Below are positions 31,744-35,381 of a stretch of DNA of 35,381 nt, one piece after another (position 1 is the first letter of the stretch; each line of letters starts with the position of its first letter). Under the pieces are notes generated by a model. That model saw only the letters and a program-made list of their open reading frames with translations, was not told the DNA's origin and made no database searches. A program made the position numbers and the translations under genes. Location of the stretch: positions 1-35,381 of the forward strand of contig JAIKZX010000225.1 of assembly GCA_024681935.1 (NCBI GenBank), given 5' to 3'. The DNA comes from Fretibacterium sp. Its GTDB lineage: Bacteria > Synergistota > Synergistia > Synergistales > Aminobacteriaceae.

Positions 31744-32403
31744 TCATGCTTTTCCTCCCTTTGTTTTCTTTTTACCCGGTTTTTTTACCCGGCCTTGGGG
31801 GGCACTTTTGGAGGACACCGCGGGCGATTCCTTCCCCGCGGTGGATTTTTTAATTGGCTTTTCAGGGATTGCGAGCTTCTCTTCTCTCTTTGTATCCTTT
31901 TTACCTGGTTTTATTGCCTGGCTTTTGGGGGTGCCTTTGGAGGACACTGCGGGCGATTTCTTCCCCGAGGAGGATTTTTTAATTGGCTTTTCAGGGATTG
32001 TGAGCTTCTCTTCTCTCTTTGTATCCTTTTTACCTGGTTTTGTTGCCTGGCTTTGGGGGGCGCCTTTGGAGGACACCGCGGGCGATCCCTTCGCAGCGGT
32101 GAATCTTTCAATTTGCCTTTCAAGAATCCTGAGCCCCTCTGCCGTTGCGGGTATTTCAAGAGTCAGCGGCCCATGATGTAATACTATTTTGTCCTTTTCT
32201 TCCTGTGTGTCTTCCCCTGCTAATACTGCTACAGTTGTATCAAGTGCCCTTGCAAGGAGTTTTAATTCACTGAGCCGCGGCTCCTGTGTCCCTGATTCCC
32301 ATCGTCTGAAGGTTGTCAGACTTGTTCCGGAGAATTCTGCTAATTCTGTTTTCCCTAATCCTTTTTTACGTCTTAGGGTCTCTAACATAGTATTAAAATT
32401 CAT
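31744..32403 (-). CDS. XRE-family regulator with lysine-rich repeat tail
   Basis: This 219-residue protein has an N-terminal helix-turn-helix of the Cro/C1 type (residues about 1-65: MLETLRRKKGLGKTELAEFS, then TTFRRWESGTQEPRLSELK), then a short linker with predicted helix (EGLRILERQIERF). The rest is a low-complexity tail built from about 2.7 copies of a 43-residue unit, each holding SPAVSSK and KPGKKDTKREEKL. The tail is very basic and probably disordered, reminiscent of histone H1-like tails, and may add non-specific DNA binding. I use the ATG at 32403 with GAGGAGGAG upstream; the track extends 35 codons further into the leader. Target genes are unknown. It is convergent with glucokinase and has a long structured leader. 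Confidence 0.85.
   Translation of the reverse strand: MNFNTMLETLRRKKGLGKTELAEFSGTSLTTFRRWESGTQEPRLSELKLLARALDTTVAVLAGEDTQEEKDKIVLHHGPLTLEIPATAEGLRILERQIERFTAAKGSPAVSSKGAPQSQATKPGKKDTKREEKLTIPEKPIKKSSSGKKSPAVSSKGTPKSQAIKPGKKDTKREEKLAIPEKPIKKSTAGKESPAVSSKSAPQGRVKKPGKKKTKGGKA
31807..32150 (-). repeat. 129-bp tandem repeats inside the XRE gene
   Basis: The sequence TTTGGAGGACAC starts at 31807, 31936 and 32065, exactly 129 bp (43 codons) apart. The first two units are nearly identical; the third grades into a diverged copy that merges with the unique coding sequence (ILERQIERFTAAKG aligns with IPEKPIKKSTAGKE). A partial unit continues below 31807 to the gene end. In-frame periodicity suggests slippage or unequal recombination. 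Confidence 0.92.
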
Positions 32404-32473
32404 GTCGCTGCTCCTCCTCTGCTTGTGTCGCGATCTTCCCCGGTGTCCGTCCGCGGCCCCTCTTCTCAGCCCC

Positions 32474-32543
32474 GGCCACCGTCCCCCCGTGGCCTTAACA
32501 GCCCGCACACCAACTGCCGCGGCTTCCTGCCGTGGCAGTTGGT
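32474..32543 (-). promoter_or_regulatory. Two hairpins in the leader of the XRE gene
   Basis: ACCAACTGCCGCGG (32509-32522) pairs with CCGTGGCAGTTGGT (32530-32543) in a 14-bp stem with one mismatch and a 7-nt loop. GGCCAC/GTGGCC (32474-32494) is a second, 6-bp stem. Both fall between the predicted promoter and the ATG, in a leader of about 150 nt, so they could affect translation or transcript stability. No T-run follows either. Confidence 0.5.
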
Positions 32544-32558
32544 TAAAATCTATTATTC

Positions 32559-32588
32559 ATTATCTCAGATTTTGGCTTATTAAATCAA
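32559..32588 (-). promoter_or_regulatory. Candidate promoter of the XRE gene
   Basis: On the minus strand TTGATT, an 18-bp spacer and GATAAT, preceded by TGa. It lies in a 485-bp stretch between the XRE gene and tRNA-Cys that holds no credible protein gene. Confidence 0.5.
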
Positions 32589-32726
32589 GACATGGGGAAA
32601 AAAGGGGGATAAAGAGGCGAAAGGCGTCGATATCCTATAGTCCGGCTTATTATTCACGCCTCGTTGGACGCAAAATATAAGCACAGTCAGATTGCAGTAC
32701 ATCGCCTGCGGACTGCGTCTCTGCAG

Positions 32727-32771
32727 CCGGGTAAAGAGTATTCGGGAACCGGCCCCTTTACCCGGTTTTTT
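32727..32771 (+). terminator. Orphan plus-strand rho-independent terminator
   Basis: CCGGGTAAAG and CTTTACCCGG form a perfect 10-bp stem (loop with an inner CGG/CCG hairpin), followed by six T residues at 32766-32771 on the plus strand. No plus-strand gene ends here: the nearest upstream plus-strand gene ends at 31695. It may end a small RNA or insulate antisense transcription. Confidence 0.75.
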
Positions 32772-32831
32772 CCCCGGGTCCCCCTGTCCTTATACTCTCC
32801 TTATAGTCCCTTATGCAACGGAGGAGTAAGA

Positions 32832-32858
32832 ACAAACCCCGTCAAAGACGGGGTTTGT
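32832..32858 (-). terminator. Hairpin terminator downstream of tRNA-Cys
   Basis: ACAAACCCCGTC, loop AAA, GACGGGGTTTGT: a perfect 12-bp stem 30 bp beyond the tRNA-Cys 3' end. On the minus strand it is followed by TTCTTACTCC, a modest T-rich tail. Confidence 0.8.
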
Positions 32859-32888
32859 GTGTCTCCTGTTTTCAAGGGGTACTTATAA

Positions 32889-32962
32889 TGGAGGCGGCAC
32901 CCAGATTCGAACTGGGGGTAAAGGATTTGCAGTCCTCTGCCTTACCACTTGGCTATGCCGCC
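32889..32962 (-). tRNA. tRNA-Cys (anticodon GCA)
   Basis: A complete 74-nt cloverleaf with encoded CCA: acceptor GGCGGCA/TGCCGCC, D arm with AAGTGGTAAGGC, anticodon stem-loop AGGACTGCAAATCCT giving GCA, T arm CCCAG-TTCGAAT-CTGGG and discriminator T. It has its own promoter and terminator. Confidence 0.97.
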
Positions 32963-32976
32963 TCACATACTGTTTC

Positions 32977-33005
32977 ATTTTAATAGCAATTCAGTGCTTC
33001 GTCAA
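32977..33005 (-). promoter_or_regulatory. Sigma70 promoter of tRNA-Cys
   Basis: On the minus strand TTGACG, a 17-bp spacer and TAAAAT (each one mismatch from consensus). The -10 ends 14 bp before the tRNA 5' end. Confidence 0.85.
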
Positions 33006-33035
33006 GAGCTGCTCAGTTGTGTAACCACAGACAGC

Positions 33036-34319
33036 TCAATACCCCAGCCAGCGGGGCAGAAAGGCCGTCATCTCCGGCCACACGCTGATGGCTATCAGCA
33101 CGATGATATTGCACACCACGTAGGGCGCTGCTCCCCTGAAGATGTCAATAATGGGCATACGGTTTATCTTGTTGCAGGCGTTCAGGCACATCCCCACCGG
33201 CGGAGTCACCAGGCCGATAGCCAGGCCCGTAATCATCATCGCGCCGAACTGAAGCGCCGTGAACCCGTAGTGCTCCATTACCGGCAGCATGATGGGCGTC
33301 AGCAGCAGGATAGCCGGGCTCACGTCAATGAAGGTCCCGATAATCAGGATCAAAACGTCAAACATCAGTGCGATGCCCAGGTAGGAAACGTTCATGCTCA
33401 TGAAGAAGTTTGCCACCAGATCCGGCACCTTCTGAATGGTCAGTATCCATGTGAAAATCTGCGTAAAGCCGATGATGATCATGACGGACGAGGAGGAGAT
33501 GAGCGTCTTCTTCAGCGCACGCCAGATGGCTCCCCAGGTCAGCTCACGGTACAGGAAGAACCCCACCAGCACGCTGTACAGCACCGCTACGCCCGCGCTC
33601 TCGCTGGCCGTACACACGCCGCTGGAGACGCAGACGATGATGAAGACGGGCATAAGCAGCGCGGGGATGCCGGCCAGCACTGCGTGCCAGAAGCGCTGCG
33701 CCGAGAACGGAACTCTCTTGGGGTGCCAGCCGTTCTTGTGACTGAACCAGAACACCACAATAAGCTGGGACAGGCCAATCAGGAGCCCCGGCACTGCGCC
33801 CGCCATGAACAGCGCGCCGATGGACGCGCCGGACACCATTGCATAAACCACCATGGGCGTTGAGGGGGGAATGATCATTCCCATCGTGGAAGACGCAACG
33901 GTAATGCCCGCGGAAGCGGCCTTGGGGTAACCCTCCTTCTCCATGGCGGGAATAAGGATGCTGCCCAGCGCGGACGTGTCCGCCACGGAGGAGCCGGAAA
34001 TGCCGCCGAAGATCATGGAGGCCGCGACGTTGACCTCACCCAGCCCCCCGTGAACGGGACGCAGGATCTCCATGCAGAAATTGATGATGCGCTCGGTGAT
34101 GCCGCCGGTGTTCATCAGCTCGCCCGCCAGCATGAACAGCGGCATGGCGATCATCAACTCGCTATAGGCCCCGTTCCAGATGCGCTGGGGCATCATGGTG
34201 AGGAACATGGGCCGCACGGCCGACAGGTAGGTGATGCAGGAGGCCCCGATGGAGAAGGCCAGCGGCACGCCGATAACCGCGAAGATAATCAGGCCCAGCA
34301 GAAGAAATACAATAGCCAT
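33036..34319 (-). CDS. dctM: TRAP transporter large permease subunit (DctM family)
   Basis: This 427-residue integral membrane protein is the transport channel of a tripartite, Na+-driven periplasmic transporter. Hydrophobic segments occur throughout (about 11-12), beginning MAIVFLLLGLIIFAVIGVPLAF, with family signatures SELMIAMPLFMLAGELM, ASMIFGGISGSSVADTSALG and SSTMGMIIPPSTPMVVYAMVSG, and later LTPIMLPVMEHYGF and GLVTPPVGMCLNACNKI. The length matches DctM. GGAGG precedes the ATG. It is the last gene of the cluster dctP-dctQ-dctM, 16 nt after dctQ. The substrate, typically a carboxylate or sialic/uronic-type acid, cannot be read from this subunit. Confidence 0.95.
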   Translation of the reverse strand: MAIVFLLLGLIIFAVIGVPLAFSIGASCITYLSAVRPMFLTMMPQRIWNGAYSELMIAMPLFMLAGELMNTGGITERIINFCMEILRPVHGGLGEVNVAASMIFGGISGSSVADTSALGSILIPAMEKEGYPKAASAGITVASSTMGMIIPPSTPMVVYAMVSGASIGALFMAGAVPGLLIGLSQLIVVFWFSHKNGWHPKRVPFSAQRFWHAVLAGIPALLMPVFIIVCVSSGVCTASESAGVAVLYSVLVGFFLYRELTWGAIWRALKKTLISSSSVMIIIGFTQIFTWILTIQKVPDLVANFFMSMNVSYLGIALMFDVLILIIGTFIDVSPAILLLTPIMLPVMEHYGFTALQFGAMMITGLAIGLVTPPVGMCLNACNKINRMPIIDIFRGAAPYVVCNIIVLIAISVWPEMTAFLPRWLGY

Positions 34320-34335
34320 TCGGAAACGTCCTCCT

Positions 34336-34812
34336 TTAATTCGCCGCTTCCGGAGAACGGAAGGCTGAGGCGATCTTGATGAGGATGCACAGGGCGCAGA
34401 TGACGCCGCTCAGGGGCATGATGCCGTACATATAAACCATGGGAATCTCCATCCCCTGGCTAATCTGCCCTCCCATCTTCAGGGCGTAAAGCCAGGAGTA
34501 CCAGGTAAAAACTCCGTCCACCACCAGCATAATCAGGCCGTTCAGCACACGGAACCAGCGCTTGAAGGCGGGGCTGAACCTGTCAAACAGGATGTTGATG
34601 CTTACATGCTCGTCCCTCAGTACGTTCAGGCCCATGGACCAGAACGTCGTGAAGGCAAAGAGCGTCACGTTGAACTCCGAAACGGACTTCCAGGAGAGCG
34701 AGAAGCAGTAGCGCATGATGACCGTGAAGATTACCAGCACGGCCAGGAGGCCCATTGCCGCCGCGCCGACGCCCATATAGACTTTCACGGCGATCTGGCT
34801 GACCCTCTTCAT
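34336..34812 (-). CDS. dctQ: TRAP transporter small permease subunit (DctQ family)
   Basis: This 158-residue inner-membrane protein has four hydrophobic segments (about 14-35, 50-66, 88-108 and 132-150). The family motifs are VIMRYCFSLSWKSVSEFNVTLFAF and WSMGLNVLRDEHVSINILFDR, the latter containing the conserved Glu-His segment. It pairs with DctM, and AGGAGG lies upstream of the ATG. It sits between the binding-protein gene, from which a hairpin separates it, and dctM. Confidence 0.93.
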   Translation of the reverse strand: MKRVSQIAVKVYMGVGAAAMGLLAVLVIFTVIMRYCFSLSWKSVSEFNVTLFAFTTFWSMGLNVLRDEHVSINILFDRFSPAFKRWFRVLNGLIMLVVDGVFTWYSWLYALKMGGQISQGMEIPMVYMYGIMPLSGVICALCILIKIASAFRSPEAAN

Positions 34813-34827
34813 GAAGCAGTCCTCCTT

Positions 34828-34866
34828 TTAAAAAATAAGCGGGTCAGGATAAAGGCCCCAACCCGC
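34828..34866 (-). terminator. Weak intra-operon terminator between TRAP binding protein and permeases
   Basis: On the minus strand GCGGGT..ACCCGC (6-bp stem, 16-nt loop) is followed by TTATTTTTT. It is in the 82-bp gap between the binding-protein gene and dctQ and would reduce read-through, giving more binding protein than permease. Confidence 0.45.
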
Positions 34867-34894
34867 ACAGACTATTCTTGCCTCATTGAGCGGC

Positions 34895-35381
34895 TTACTT
34901 TGCCGCCTTTACGATAGCCAACATCTCCTCCAGCTCGGCCTGAGTGCAGATGCCCTCCTTGACGACCTGCTGGTAAACCGGCTGGGCGGCATCCTGGAAA
35001 GCCTTGAGCTCTTCGGCCGTGGGCATATAAACCTCAGCGCCGCTTTTGATGATGGTCTGGCGCGCGGCCTCGGAGTTCTGGTCGATGAGCTGGTCGTTAT
35101 ACTCGCCCATCTCCTTTGCGGCCTTGCTGATGATCTCGCGGAACTCTGCCGGAAGGGTGTTCCACCACTCGGCGTTGACATAGAAGGGATCGGGATGGAA
35201 CTGATAGTTTACGCCGGTAAAGTACTTCTGCACCTCGTAAAACTTCATGCCCACCACGTTCACCCAGGGGTTCTCCTGACCGTCGGCAACGCCCGTCTTC
35301 AGGGCCATATACAGGTCGGCGTAGGGAACCGTCGTGGTGGTGGCTCCCATGGCGATGAAAGTCATGTCGATGGTCTTCATG
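34895..35381 (-). CDS. dctP: TRAP transporter substrate-binding protein (DctP family), 5' part outside window
   Basis: Only the C-terminal ~162 residues are present; the reading frame continues past the window edge, and the Met listed at 35380 is internal. The segment LYMALKTGVADGQENPWVNVVGMKFYEVQKYFTG is the DctP hallmark (the GVADGQENP turn at the ligand cleft), followed by helices ending LEEMLAIVKAAK. DctP captures an organic acid in the periplasm and delivers it to DctQM. The conserved Arg that binds the ligand carboxylate lies in the missing part. Confidence 0.93.
   Translation of the reverse strand, partial: MKTIDMTFIAMGATTTTVPYADLYMALKTGVADGQENPWVNVVGMKFYEVQKYFTGVNYQFHPDPFYVNAEWWNTLPAEFREIISKAAKEMGEYNDQLIDQNSEAARQTIIKSGAEVYMPTAEELKAFQDAAQPVYQQVVKEGICTQAELEEMLAIVKAAK

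Noticed and set aside
31807-32150. CRISPR-like repeats
   Set aside because: The 129-bp units are contiguous, in-frame and coding, with no spacers.
32664-32888. 74-aa plus-strand ORF
   Set aside because: It begins at TTG, runs through two terminator hairpins and abuts tRNA-Cys; no ribosome site or family features.
33036-33863. Plus-strand 304-aa ORF (32949-33863) over dctM
   Set aside because: His/Gln/Asp-rich composition typical of antisense reading of a membrane protein; dctM is well supported.

Overview
The window looks like chromosomal core and metabolic DNA from a GC-rich, anaerobic, Gram-negative-type, amino-acid-using bacterium. The evidence is periplasmic binding proteins with Sec signal peptides, a tripartite TRAP transporter, a ferredoxin-type aldo/keto reductase, an M20 amidohydrolase and an aminotransferase. 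The overall gene mix suggests Synergistota to me, but that is inference from style and not a database result. I see no phage, insertion sequence, CRISPR array or plasmid genes.

Layout. (1) 1-4200: a zinc polyol/alcohol dehydrogenase, cut by the window edge and absent from the ORF track, is divergent from a ROK repressor. The 3' end of the repressor gene is duplicated downstream around a strong hairpin. Then come a Cof-type HAD phosphatase and a solitary amino-acid binding protein. (2) 4374-14395, minus strand: a class I aminotransferase, then a compact seven-gene cluster read lon-like protease > nth > yhcH > tadA > recJ > rel > dtd, with 4-nt overlaps or gaps under 40 nt (protein quality control, DNA repair, tRNA editing and decoding, stringent response). 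(3) 14535-17468: a small membrane protein coupled to a NikR regulator, convergent with an exported TPR protein of unknown function. (4) 17585-21505: tRNA-Asn, then a polar amino-acid ABC operon (binding protein, permease, ATPase) followed by an M20 amidohydrolase. (5) 21588-31695: pgi, a cytidylate-kinase-like protein, mnmA, a large SNF2 helicase, an aldo/keto reductase with two 4Fe-4S motifs, and a ROK glucokinase. (6) 31744-35381: an XRE regulator with a repetitive lysine-rich tail behind a structured leader, tRNA-Cys, and a DctMQP TRAP transporter whose binding protein runs off the window.

Most striking observation: both amino-acid binding proteins (3379-4200 and 17860-18690) have the two sequence halves of the SBP_bac_3 fold in swapped order. 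The segment that is normally C-terminal follows the signal peptide, and the normally N-terminal, ligand-carboxylate-binding segment comes last, after a short linker shared by both proteins. This is a natural circular permutation with new termini at the inter-lobe hinge. One copy sits in a complete ABC operon, so it is probably functional.

Regulation visible in the sequence: many promoters have an extended -10 of the form TGnTAnAAT, usually with A at the n position (TGaTATAAT and variants). Both tRNA genes instead have strong -35/17/-10 promoters. Several convergent gene pairs are separated by perfect hairpins lacking a good T-run.
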